Source: Ephydatia muelleri (lineage: Eukaryota > Porifera > Demospongiae > Spongillida > Spongillidae). From it: a DNA stretch of 64,000 nt. Location: assembly GCA_013339895.1 (NCBI GenBank), contig JABACO010000015.1, positions 2,050,326-2,114,325 of the forward strand. The letters are read 5' to 3'. Below the pieces are notes generated by a model. That model saw nothing but the letters and a program-made list of their open reading frames with translations. It searched no databases and was not told where the DNA came from. Below are positions 1-10,839 of the stretch, in pieces; position 1 is the first letter of the stretch, and the number at the start of each line of letters is the position of its first letter. A program made the translations under genes and the position numbers.

Positions 1-1893
1 ACTGATAGAAAGCGTGTAGTAAATTGTAGAATTCATAGTATTGCTTCCCAGGCTTAGCTTGTTAGTCTGGAACAAATAGTAGCCACTTTTATAGCGCGAT
101 TTCGAACAATACAAACACAAAGACGATACAATTTCCTGCCATGAGACTGCCATTAAATGCGCGAGCGCTGGTTCGAAGTTAGAATCGTTGTGTTAATATG
201 CATCATAGATGTTGTGCGAATTAGAGTGTGTGCTTAACCTATTTCAACTATAACACCCTGTATTCCAGCAAAACGTAGTGAATAAACTGTCACCGATGTT
301 AGGTGTTTGTTAATGAGCTTTAAGTCCACCATGAAATGGAAATACAGTAATTCTAATCAAATGATCTAATTTTAAAACCTAATTTCAGGACCAAAACAGC
401 TGTGAGGTTAGCTCAATAAGGTAAATATCTGGGTTAAGCATGCTTCAAGGGATACAACCATACCAACGTTATGTTTTCTACGTTAACATACGCCAAAATA
501 TGGACCCATGAACCATAGCGCTCCATTTAGAGTGTTGGCTTCACAAAGCTTTTTTCCATTCAGTTGCCTGGCAAGTGCTCTATAAATTTGTATGCATGTA
601 TACGAGAGTGTTGTCTCTATTGAATAATGCTACCAACGTTTCTAAACAGAAAATATGTGAGACATACCAAAGGCTCTGAATACAGCTGTTTTTTTAGCAT
701 GGCGGAGCGTTGTCTCATTGATTGAGGTCGGTACTAGTCTCGTATCCAGACCCAACTTTTCGCAGCTGCGGATGGATTACATCACCGCTACGTGACTTTT
801 AATAATATTCAACGCCTATGAATCACCACACCCCATCCTGGACAGAAGATGACTTTCTTGCTTATCGTTGAAATTTTGCACTGCTTTATTAGCCTATTTA
901 TCTGGGGCAGCTGAAAAAGATGCAACAAAGGAATACACTTCAGAGTATTTGTGCAAAAAGTGCTTCAACTCATTGTCAATCGGCAAATATTTAGGTCTGT
1001 GTAGTGCAGGTGCTTGAGTTAAGGGCAGAAGGGTTTGAAATAAACTCAATGGGCACACTTGTGCTTCCTAATAGGATTCAGAATTTATTCACGAGATTAC
1101 ACTTTCTATGTTAATTGCTGCATAAGTGGTGTGGAAAGACTACAATTCTTGATAGAGTTATCTAAGGAATGTAGTTAGCACATGTCATGTCAGCTGCAAT
1201 GCACAGATCTTAAACATAGCAGAGCAAGATTTCATCAAGGATCTGGTCAAATGGTGGTCATGTGAGTATGATAAATCTTGCATAGTGTAGAGATACCTTG
1301 CATGTACTGGGACAGTGTAGAGGCCAGTTATATGGCTATATCATACACTGGTATGGAGTCTTGGAAGCAGCTTCATATGTAGCAAGTCCATGATTTGCAG
1401 AAACTGGTGGGAAAGTCTAGTAGTGTCACTGCTGATGTCAATTCAAAATATGCTCTGAGCTCCACTGAGAAAAATATTGTTTCTAAATTGCCTACAATGT
1501 TTTTTTAAAACAATCTGTGACGACAAACCTACTGAATCTGTGCATATGATTTATGTATGCAAAGCACGTGACTTCAATTAATTCATGATTAAGCTGCATG
1601 TCACATATTATTGCTTTTCTTACACCAGAAAATATGTCTAGGCATAAACTAGACATATATACAATATGCAATTATCCCTCTTTATAGAAAGATATGTTTC
1701 ATGCCCAACTGTCAGGCATTTTCTCGAGAAAAATCGTTTGCCATTCGAGTGCTTCATGTAAGTCAAAATAGGAAAACCGTGACCTATGCGACGTTAGTAG
1801 TCAGAAAAATAGCGCATCTTGACAGTGCACGCTGATTTGTTCTAGTAATGTGGAAACGCTTCAAACAATAATGGTATTTCTTGATGAAGTAAC
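1..1893. other. No gene recognised; AT-rich intergenic DNA
   Basis: No open frame with recognisable protein similarity was found on either strand. Around 735-800 there is a short stretch (Cys/Arg-free, with the string CCAGACCC followed by GCGGATGGATTACATCACCGC) that resembles 51930-52000, suggesting a dispersed repeat. Otherwise nothing can be supported. Confidence 0.5.
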
Positions 1894-1898
1894 AAAAT

Positions 1899-2016
1899 TG
1901 TAGCATGAACTGTTATTTATCTACATGTATGTATGTATGTACGCGCATGCGCGGATGATGGGTGTGCGTCTGTTGGAATAGAGATTCATTCCTTTTTGGT
2001 AGCTAGAGTTATCACA
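1899..2016 (+). repeat. 5' LTR (118 bp)
   Basis: This copy differs from the 3' LTR by a single C/T substitution near 1991. It has TG...CA ends and contains a GTATGTATGTATGTACGCGC stretch. The near identity implies a recent insertion. Confidence 0.95.
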
Positions 2017-2030
2017 TGGTGGCAGCGGTG
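2017..2030 (+). promoter_or_regulatory. Primer-binding site, tRNA-Leu type
   Basis: TGGTGGCAGCGGTG lies immediately after the 5' LTR and is complementary to the 3' end of a tRNA-Leu of the AAG/UAG class (acceptor CGCTGCC plus A and CCA). The match runs for 14 bases. The tRNA identity is from general knowledge of animal tRNA-Leu sequences and was not searched. Confidence 0.7.
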
Positions 2031-2036
2031 CTAGTA

Positions 2037-2750
2037 TGTCGAAAGTTACATTAAACCCACCAGAATCGTTTAATTTTGCCCGTCCGGACGACTGGAGTCG
2101 TTGGAAGAGACGCTTCGAACAATTCCGGGTGGCGTCAGGGCTTGACTCTGAGAGTGGCGCTAACAGGTATCCATGCTACTGTATTGTATGGGAGGAGAAG
2201 CCGAAATGGTTCTGACTTCGGTTGGAGTCAAGAAAAAGGAAAAAGAGGAATATGAGGAAGTCATGCGGAAACTGGATAAACACTTCCAGGTGAGAAGGAA
2301 CGTTATACTTGAACGCGCAAGATTCAACCGCAGAGACCAGCTCGACGGGGAGACTGCCGAGAAGTATATTACCGAATTGTATTCCCTTGTCGAGCATTGT
2401 GATTACGGGACGATGACAGAGGAAATGTTGAGGGATAGACTGGTAGTGGGAATCAGGGATAAAACGATGTCAGAAAAGCTTCAGTTGGATCAAGACCTAA
2501 CGCTGGAGAAGGCCAAGATTATAATTAGGCAACGTGAAGCAATACATGACCAAGCAGAAGTCCTTCAAGTTGGAGAAAAGATGGCACTTGATGGAGCGTT
2601 TACACAGAAGAAACCACATCAAATAGCAAGTAATCATCCTGAAAGGAACAGAAAAAGTGCATTCGGTGTGGTAAAGGGCAGCATCCGTATCACGCATGTC
2701 CAGCAAAGAATACAGTGTGTCATAAATGTCACAGGAAAGGTCACTTTTAG
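2037..2750 (+). pseudogene. gag: Broken gag gene of the LTR retrotransposon
   Basis: The ATG at 2037 opens a frame that is lost near 2165. The frame then continues in 2173-2640 as a Gag-like helical region (residues such as ERARFNRR and the TAEKYITEL segment), and shifts again near 2640 into two nucleocapsid CX2CX4HX4C zinc knuckles at about 2658-2757. The second knuckle is interrupted by a TAG at 2748-2750. Downstream of that stop the same frame runs directly into protease, so gag and pol were probably one frame. Gag packages element RNA in cytoplasmic particles. The broken state is seen directly; whether it is real decay or assembly error is open. Confidence 0.85.
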
Positions 2751-5700
2751 AATCAATGTCTCTCAAAAACTGTTGCTGAGATACAACCTGAAGATGTAGA
2801 CGAAGAGGTAAAGATGGAATCAGCGTTTCTCGGTGGGGTGGAAGCAGAAGGAATAAGACCATGGATGGTACAAGTGCAGGTATGTGGTGTTCCACAGAAG
2901 TTCAAAATTGATACAGGGGCCGAGGTAACAGCTATATCGGAGGCATCATTCAAGTCATGCAGAGCTGGCTGGAAACTGAAACTATCGAGACCAAAGAAAA
3001 CCTTATATGGACCGGCCAGCAGTGTATTGGAAGTGGTTGGAGAGTTCAAAGGGAGGTTGTCATATGGCAACAAAACTACACTGCAAAGTGTCTATGTGGT
3101 TAAAAATCTCAAGGTGAACCTATTAGGTCTCCCTGCAGTCATAGCACTGGCATTAGTGGCAAAGGTGGATGCACTGTCAACTAAACCAGGAGTGGCAGGT
3201 CAGTTTCCCTCTCTGTTTCAGGGTCTTGGTAGTCTTGGAGAACCATATCAAATCAAACTTCAGCCCGATGCAAAACCATTTGCACTGTTTACAGCACGAC
3301 ATGTTCCCTTGCCTCTACGTGACAAGGTGAAACAGGAACTGGAAAAGATGGTAGATTTGGGGGTAATTTCTAAAGTAGATGTACCCACACCTTGGTGTGC
3401 AGGGATGGTTGTGGCATCTAAAAAGAATGGTGGCATCCATATCTGCATTGATTTCAAGCTACTTAATAACTATGTTCAACGGGAAGTACATCCGCTCCCT
3501 AAGGTGGACGATGTCTTGGCACAATTAGCAGGAGCAAAGGTATTTAGCAAGCTGTATGCTAAAGTGGCTTCTGGCAGATTCCACTGGCAGAACAATCACG
3601 ACTGTTGACCACATTAATAACCCCATATGGACGATATTGTTTTAACAAACTTCCGTTTGGGATTTGTAGTGCTCCAGAACATTTTCAAAAACATATGAGT
3701 CAGATACTAGAAGGACTAGACGGTGTTTTGTGTCAGATGGATGATGTTCTGTTATTCGGGAAAAATAAAGAGGAACATGATGTTAGGCTTAGAGCAGCAT
3801 TGGAAAAACTTGAGGCGGCAGGGGTCACACTAAATGAAGAAAAGTGTGAGTTTGAAAAATCCAGACTCCTCTTTCTGGGCCATATCATCGACGAACAAGG
3901 CATCCATGCAGACCCCAATAAAACTGCATCTATCAAGAATATGAAACCACTGCAAAATGTGTCTGAGTTGAGGCAGTTTCTTGGTATGGCTAATCAATTG
4001 GGAAAATTTTCCTGTGGTCTGTCTGAATTGACAATAGCCACTTCGAGAGTTGTTGGGTAAAAATACTGCCTGGCAATGGGAGAAAGCACAGTTAGAAGCC
4101 TTTGAGGAGACAAAGAAAGAACTATGCAAGCCTACTGTATTGGCATTTTATGACCCTACATTGCCCACTAAAGTATCAGCTGATGCATCATCATTTGGCC
4201 TAGGAGCGGTATTACTGCAGGAGAAAGATTCAGTGTGGAAACCTGTTAGTTATGCCTCAAGGTCTATGTCAGAAACTGAACGACGGTATGCTCAAATAGA
4301 AAAAGAGGCCTTGGCAGTAACATGGGCCTGTGAGAAATTTGCTGATTACATCATTGGATTGAAAGTCCAATTAGAAACTGATCATAAGCCACTGGTACCA
4401 TTGTTGGGAACTAAACAGATGAGTGACTTACCACCAAGGATTCTCCGCTTCAGGATGAGGCTGGCTCGGTTTGATTATGTGATAAATCACGTCCCTGGCA
4501 AATTGCTATGTACCGCGGATGCATTATCACGGGCACCATTAACACACACCCCTACTACTCCAGAAGAGGAGGAGGAAGTCGAGTACCTGATGGAAGCTTG
4601 TGTCAGTCACTTACCTGCCAGTCACCATCAACTTTCTGAGTACATCAAGGCCCAGGCACAAGATGCTGTGTGTTCTCAGATAATGAGATATTGCACAGAA
4701 GGATGGCCAGATAAGCATAAAATACTCCCTGTCTTAAAAACCGTATTGGAAACTTCAGGGAGAACTAACAGTTCATAACAACTTGTTGCTTTTTAGGACA
4801 AGAATTGTGGTTCCTAACGCGCTGCAAAGAGAAACTTTGCAGAAGATCCACAACGGTCATCAGGGAATTCAGAGGTGCAGGCTCAGAGCCCAATCCTCTG
4901 TGTGGTGGCCAGGAATCTCGCAACACATTAGTGATCTGATTGAAAACTGCCATGTGTGTGCAAAAAAATCAAAACAATATCACGAACCATTAATGTCTAC
5001 TCCCCTTCCAGATTACCATGGCAAAGGTTTGCCTCAGATCTTTTCTTCCTAGGTAGTGACTCATATCTATTGATAGTAGATTACTTTTCAAGATACCCTG
5101 AGGTAATTAAGCTGAAATCTACCACCTCCAGGGGTATAATTGAAGCCATGAAAGCTGTATTCTCCAGATATGGGATTCCGCAAACTGTTAGGAGTGATAA
5201 CATATTCCTCAGAAGAGTTCTCCAAATTTGCAGCTGAATATAACTTCTATCATGAAACCAGCAGCCCACATTTCGCACAAAGTAACGGGCAAGCCGAAAG
5301 GACAGTTCAAACAATGAAGAACTTGCTGAGAGAGTCAACTGATCCATATATGGCACTGCTAACATATCGGTCTACTCCATTGCCCTGGTGTGGCTTGTCG
5401 CCGGCTGAGCTCCTTATGGGAAGGTGCTTACGGACCAATTTGCCGCAAGTGGTAGACCGATTGAAGCCTACATGGCAATACATAGAAAGATTTCGTAAGA
5501 AGGATAAGGAATTTAAGGATGAGCAAAAGCGACACTATGATCAGCGTCACAAATGTCGTCCCCTACCTGATATTCCAGATGGGTCCAAAGTTTGGGTCAT
5601 GGATGGGGATATACCAACACCAGCTACTGTAACTCATCAAGTGGAGGCACCACGTTCTTACACAGTAGAAACTGAGAAGGGTACCATTCGTCGTAACAGG

Positions 5701-5895
5701 TATCACCTTAAAGCTGTACCACCAGTTCCAGACCCAGAAGGGGGGACTCTACCTTCATCTACAGAAGCGGAAAAAATGGTGGCTGGAGATCAAAGAAATC
5801 AGATTTATCAGCAAACAGAAACCACCTCCCCTCCTCACCGTATAATGACTCGGTCACGGACTGGAACGGCCATACGACCACCAGACAGATACTAG
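2751..5895 (+). pseudogene. pol: Broken pol gene: protease, reverse transcriptase, RNase H, integrase
   Basis: Protease is marked by the DTGA motif near 2910. The reverse transcriptase begins around 3300, keeps the catalytic MDD motif (position of the usual xxDD) near 3737, and ends near 4035. RNase H (4140-4530) has SADASSFGLGAVL, an EKEALA motif and TDHKPL. The integrase has an HHCC zinc region (about 4840-4980), a core with the first Asp near 5036-5082, the second near 5197 and the NGQAERTVQ Glu near 5288, then a basic C-terminus. Frame breaks lie near 3575, 4035, 4740, 5020 and 5200; the last falls at the second catalytic Asp. Stop TAG is at 5893-5895, just before the polypurine tract. 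Confidence 0.9.
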
Positions 5896-5900
5896 ACTCC

Positions 5901-5911
5901 AGAAAGGGAGA
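5901..5911 (+). promoter_or_regulatory. Polypurine tract
   Basis: AGAAAGGGAGA directly abuts the 3' LTR, the expected place for the plus-strand primer of reverse transcription. Confidence 0.85.
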
Positions 5912-6029
5912 TGTAGCATGAACTGTTATTTATCTACATGTATGTATGTATGTACGCGCATGCGCGGATGATGGGTGTGCGTCTGTTGGAATAGAGATTC
6001 ATTTCTTTTTGGTAGCTAGAGTTATCACA
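5912..6029 (+). repeat. 3' LTR (118 bp)
   Basis: This LTR is 118 bp long, identical to the 5' LTR except for one base, and is followed by the target duplication AAAAT at 6030-6034. Confidence 0.95.
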
Positions 6030-6034
6030 AAAAT

Positions 6035-7431
6035 AGGAATAGGTTTTAGAACATTTAATGAGCTCCTCATTCATGAATCGGGACACCAAAATATGTCCAG
6101 TTCAAAGCAGCCATAACATAGAGTAACATAATTAATAATCAGCTCACTTGTGCTGGGTGCATTGCAACACATGAAGTATCATTTGCTTGAACTTTGCAAA
6201 AAAAAAGTCATTGGATGTAGAAATACTATGAAAATTAATGGACACATGCCAACACTACTGCACATAAATATAAGATTTCCTAAGAATTCTGAAGAAGTAA
6301 TGGATACTTGTGTGACTTCTGCCCCGGACCATGGTTGGGAACTAGCTTGGTGGGAAGGCGCTAGCCCTCGTGCACCACTCTCCCCCCTCCCCAAGAGAAG
6401 GGGAAGAGGAGGAGGAAAGGGAGGTGGGGGTGGCCCCTTGCGAAAGCAGTTATAGCACTTGTTTAAAGTGTCTAGTACCTTCACCTTTGCTAGCTAGTTT
6501 TAATGAAACAGTTTCAAATCTCTATGTGGTCAATGCCATAAGGGGTCAGCAGAAGTCAACTCCATTGTACCATTAACTCTATGCACTGTAAAGACATGCA
6601 CTGTACCAAATGTAGATTTGGTTCTGAAATGAAACAGATATGTATGTTTGTGCCCTCGTATGTACATATACCTATGCATACCACTTGTTGTGATACATGT
6701 AGGTCCAACCATTTTGAGGGCTCCACTTGGGCAGCACCCTTCTGGCTTCTACCCTCAAATAGCCATCAAACCAGGACCAGTGTGCTGATTTGGGAACACA
6801 ATGTGATGCAATCAGCACCCATTGGCCCTCAGTAGTAAGAAGCCAGCGCCCCTCTAAGTCAGACTGCTGCTGCTGTCTACCCCCCCAAAACAAATGCTTT
6901 CTGTGGTTGCAACCGCACGACCCACACACCCACAACTCACGGCTGTTTGCTCTCATTGAAATCGTGGAAATTAGGCCTACGCCCAGAAATTTTGAAATGA
7001 GCGTGAGTGGCCTTGGCAACATCCAGGCAACCGATGACCTATGGAATTCGCTGTACAACGAAGTACTTAAAAGGAATAAACACATCAATGCTCTAATATG
7101 ATTTTGGACACCTCTGAACTTTATACAAAAGTTTAAATCACGTGCTCCTAGTGTGTTACTACGTGGCTGCTGCCACTTGAAAGCAGCCACCTTCGATGAG
7201 ATATTGGGGACCTACCGAGAACAAATCGTTAGTATACGTTTTTGGAACGTAGAATGGCAGAAATAAACCTTTCGTGGTAAGGTTGACAGATTGTTCTACC
7301 ATTTTTTGCCTAGAGCTAAGCTTAGCGCATTTTCTGAAGTGGTTTTTTAGTTGTGGCAAATCGGCCATTTTGATCCAAGATAATGTGGTCGCGTATGATG
7401 GTGGATTAGTACAAACGATGGCTTTAGTAGT
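6035..7431. other. Intergenic; no recognised gene
   Basis: A 172-codon minus-strand open frame (6672-7190) has no recognisable domain and an odd composition, and is not called. I also searched by eye for a terminal repeat matching the far side of the neighbouring transposase gene (after 10840) and found none. Confidence 0.5.
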
Positions 7432-10400
7432 CTAGGTATCATCAAGTGACTTCTTCCGCTTCTTGGGAGGTGGTATAGCTGCTACCATGTCAGGAGCTAT
7501 GCTGACTAAATGTTCCTTCATGATACACTTCAGCCTTTCTACCCTGTCTGGGATTGCAGTGTATGCTCTTCCAAGGGAGTTGAACTTTGCATGGATGGAT
7601 TCAGCCCCCTGCTCCCCAAGGAGCCCGAATCCAACATGAGTGAGTCTGACCCACTCAGTAGCGTGGTCCTCCAACATGTGCATTTTTATGGGGATTGTTG
7701 CACCCGGAAATGCAGTACGGAAGTAGCTCAGGAATTCCTTGATGCATTGTCCTGTTGATCAATGTAAGTCATGTACACAAACAAGAATGTAGGTTATACA
7801 TGTACCTAGTTTTTCAACATTAGTCTCATCAATGAAGTTGTTGTCATATATTGCATGGCACTTTGCAAACAATGTGAATACGTTGAGAAACTTCACTGTC
7901 TCATTCTCCACCATTTCTGCCTTGTGAGGGAGGTTTGCTCGTGCAGCACAAAGGATTGAAGTTAACCATTTGTTTATGTTAGAAACCTAAATATAGCATG
8001 AGAGTAGTACAGTCACACTGACAGTATTACACTTTGTCTTACTTTAAGTGCTGCATGTACATGGTTACCAACGAAAGCACCTCCAAAGTACTGCTGGCGA
8101 TGGACACCAAATCCTTGTAAGGCCTTATCTAGCTCCTTTACAAAAGGACCTTCATTGAACAAGAATCCTTTCTTTACAGCTCTAGTACTAGCAGCTATCT
8201 TTGCTTCCTACAAGTTGAAAGTTATAATTAAACTCTTTTATTTCCATTAACATACCAGCTGCTCAACAGATTTTGTCCTTTCTGCAGATTGCTGCATGAA
8301 TTGCATAGTAATGGGGTGTGACTCCCCAAGGGCTAACACCATGTATGTTGCCGCTTGCTCCAAGTTTGTTGTGACTGTTTAGCTTCCAGTATTTCAGCTG
8401 TATACATTTGTAGTTTTTGCAGTTCTTGGCTGTATATGCAAAAACTTGATTGTCCATCATCACTGTTGTGGAAAGCTAATTCTAGATCCAACTGATGGCA
8501 CAATTCCTCCAGCAATGTAAAAATCTTTGTGAAAATACCTAGCGTAATGTGTAGACCAGGTGGGCAGACCTAAGTTTTAAATGAATTATTAACACTATGT
8601 CAATGAACCAGTTTTGCTTACCTGTTCAAGAGGAATGTTAAATATGGGTTCAAAAATGCAATTGTAGAAGTGCTGTGCCTGTTTCCTTACAGAACCCGAT
8701 ACAAGGTAAAACAGGTATTGCTCTTCAATGCCATCAAGCGTTCTTGAAGGAGCATGGCCACGCTCTATGAGAGGAGTTGCCATCTCTGCATTGGCTATAA
8801 GACAAAATGGGCATGGGTGGGCTCCTGTTTAAGGATATAAATATAACAAAAGGACAAAAAATGATTAGCAAGCTACATACCACTTGCACCTGACAATCCA
8901 TAGAATTTGGACAGAAATTCGTAGTCACCACTTAAAAACACCTTTAGTGTGTATTGCCTGCATGTGATCTCATTTGATTTTATACACTAGTTGTGAAGAT
9001 AACCATACCTCCATTTCATAGCTTGTAAATGTCTAACCTGCTCCTTGTAGCGATCGAGTGCTATGTGTAGGTTAGCGAAGCTGTCACCAGCTGCAAAGCA
9101 GCAAAACACACAGGTGTTTTGAACAGAGTTTGGAGCAGCTACGTTCACTATTTGAAAGTTTGCTTTAAATGTCCCTCCTCCTTTGTCCCCTCCAAGTTTT
9201 AACCACACCTCATTTTCAGGTATCACACCATTGTGCCAGGTCAACCTGCTTGTTCTGCAACAGTCCAACATGATGTATTATGTTGTGTTTAAATTTCTGT
9301 TACCTGTGGTTCTCATCAAGGAGCTGAGTGACCTTCTGGATCAGATTTGGTATGAACACAAGTGGGGCAGCCCGCAGTTCTTCTCCACCAGAGGTTAGTG
9401 TAAATGAAAATGGTGCCAGTTCACCCTGTATATTGTCATCCACTATCCTTTTTGAGACATGACGCATTCTCTCCTCACATGCCAGGGACACATTAGATGC
9501 CTTTAGCCACCTGAAATGACATCAAATTGTTGGATATCATGGGATGCGTGAGTGTAAATGACTTCTACATACCTTCTAAGCAGTCGTATCTTATTCCATG
9601 GAATAGCAAGCCCTACTTTTATGGCTAATACCTCTGCAGGTCCAATCTTTATTTCATCAGAGATGCCTGCCCTTTAGCAAAGACTTCCGTTCTTCATTGC
9701 TAAGAGAGAGCACTTCACTTTGAAGCAGAGCAGATGGCTCTCCACCACTGACAATCCTTCGAATATCCTGCAACTCAGAGCATCTTGACTTGAGTATCCT
9801 TGTACATACGGTAGTGGTTGGATTGTGGGCATTGGTTACATGCATGAATGTTATTGGCTATAATGAGTGAGAACATAAAATTATGTAACAATGGTAACAG
9901 TGCATGTTGACACTAAATACGCTTAACTGTTCCCCCTGTAGGAAGTTGAAATACACCTTTTTCAGGACTGATCCTTTTGATGAGTTTAGCAGCTGATCGT
10001 TGCTCCTCATGTGTAAGTGATGGGGTGCACTCATGATGCTCATACATAGCAGCCCTCATATCTCTTGTACAGATTGTGCAGTGGACCAGGACATCCTTCA
10101 GCATCAGGAGCACCAGGTTTGATGCTGGCTTAATGTGCATTGGCTCGCATGAATAGCAGCAAGGACAATGTACTGAGCCTGTAGTTGCTACCCAATGTAT
10201 GATGCACTGGGCGCAAGCCATTGCTTTACAGGGAAGTTCCATTGGCTGTGTTAGAATGTCCAAACACACTGGGCACTCAAGTTGGTCCAGAACAGACAGA
10301 TTATCCTTTGCTAACGGAGGTCTTGGATAAGAATGCTCAGATGAGATGACAGGGGGAGGGGCACTCTTATTGACAGATCCAATGATCATGTTTGGGGTTA

Positions 10401-10839
10401 TTCCTGGTAAGCGCCCTTTAGTGACATTGTGCTGTTTTTCTGCTCCTTTTGCAAGTGCGCCTTTTGCACTTTCATGAAAGTGCTCACACATCTGTATAAT
10501 AGCAACATTTCATTTTATGTGGGCACATGTGCAGTCACCTACCTTGCATTCCCGGTCTGAATGCATCTCCCACTGAAAGGGGGCAGTGCCACATTTGTAG
10601 TGAATTTTCCTGTGCATGGCACTGATTACCCTGTCTAATGCACGTTTGCAGGATGGACAGAAGTGTTCAGGATGAACTCTGTTGTCATCGTTGTTGGTAT
10701 CAATACCAAAAGCATTTAGCAATTTTGCAGCATGTGCTTTGCACAGAAATATAGTTGATGGACATTTGCTTTTGGCCTTTAACAGCCTTCTGGCACACAC
10801 CCTGCAGTGTAGCTGCACTTGTGTAATGTGATAATCCAT
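7432..10839 (-). CDS. RAG1-N-terminal-like zinc/RING transposase (N-RAG-TP-like), 11 exons, two frame breaks
   Basis: Exons, in gene order: 10839-10543, 10491-9928, 9857-9573, 9510-9304, 9254-9009, 8957-8881, 8824-8622, 8569-8256, 8207-8043, 7986-7806, 7751-7432; all have GT-AG borders, and the summed length is about 952 codons. The first exon has a CRVC pair, then VHPEHFCPSC and a W-x2-H-x4-C-x2-C cluster, in the order seen in RAG1 before its RING. The second exon has a RING (CPVC, CAQC, CPCC) followed by CTIC and EHHEC, like the RAG1 zinc-finger A. The core has WLKLGGDKGGG, FLSGDYEFLSKFYGLSGASG, HPCPFC, PPGLHITLG, HRQQYFGG, and GEQGAESIHAKFN near the C-terminus, then a basic tail and TGA. 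The family (N-RAG-TP, first described in Aplysia) is cited from knowledge. Single-base frame breaks near 9665 and 8362 mean this copy is either decayed or mis-assembled. Terminal repeats were not found. Confidence 0.85.
10492..10542 (-). other. 51-bp intron between the two zinc-rich exons of the RAG1-like gene
   Basis: Donor AAG|GTAGGT and acceptor TTATACAG|ATG are in phase 0. The junction falls between the two Cys pairs of one zinc cluster (REC before the intron, MCEHFH after it). So splicing is needed to form the site, and the ATG at 10491 is not an independent start. Confidence 0.8.

Larger units (their letters stand above)
1899..6029 (+). mobile_element. Ty3/gypsy-type LTR retrotransposon, full length but frame-broken
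   Basis: A 4.13-kb element is bounded by two 118-bp direct LTRs (1899-2016 and 5912-6029) that start TGTAGC and end ATCACA. The 5-bp host sequence AAAAT occurs on both sides (1894-1898 and 6030-6034), so both ends are true insertion boundaries. Internal order is gag with CCHC zinc knuckle, aspartic protease, reverse transcriptase, RNase H, integrase, which is the Ty3/gypsy (Metaviridae) order. A primer-binding site directly follows the 5' LTR and a polypurine tract directly precedes the 3' LTR. The very short LTRs fit the Mag-like part of the group, but that lineage call is inference. The coding region has about seven frameshifts and one in-frame stop, so this copy as written is not autonomous. 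Confidence 0.95.

Noticed and set aside
6672-7190. 172-codon minus-strand open frame
   Set aside because: No recognisable domain, no splice partners, and no similarity to the adjacent transposase family.
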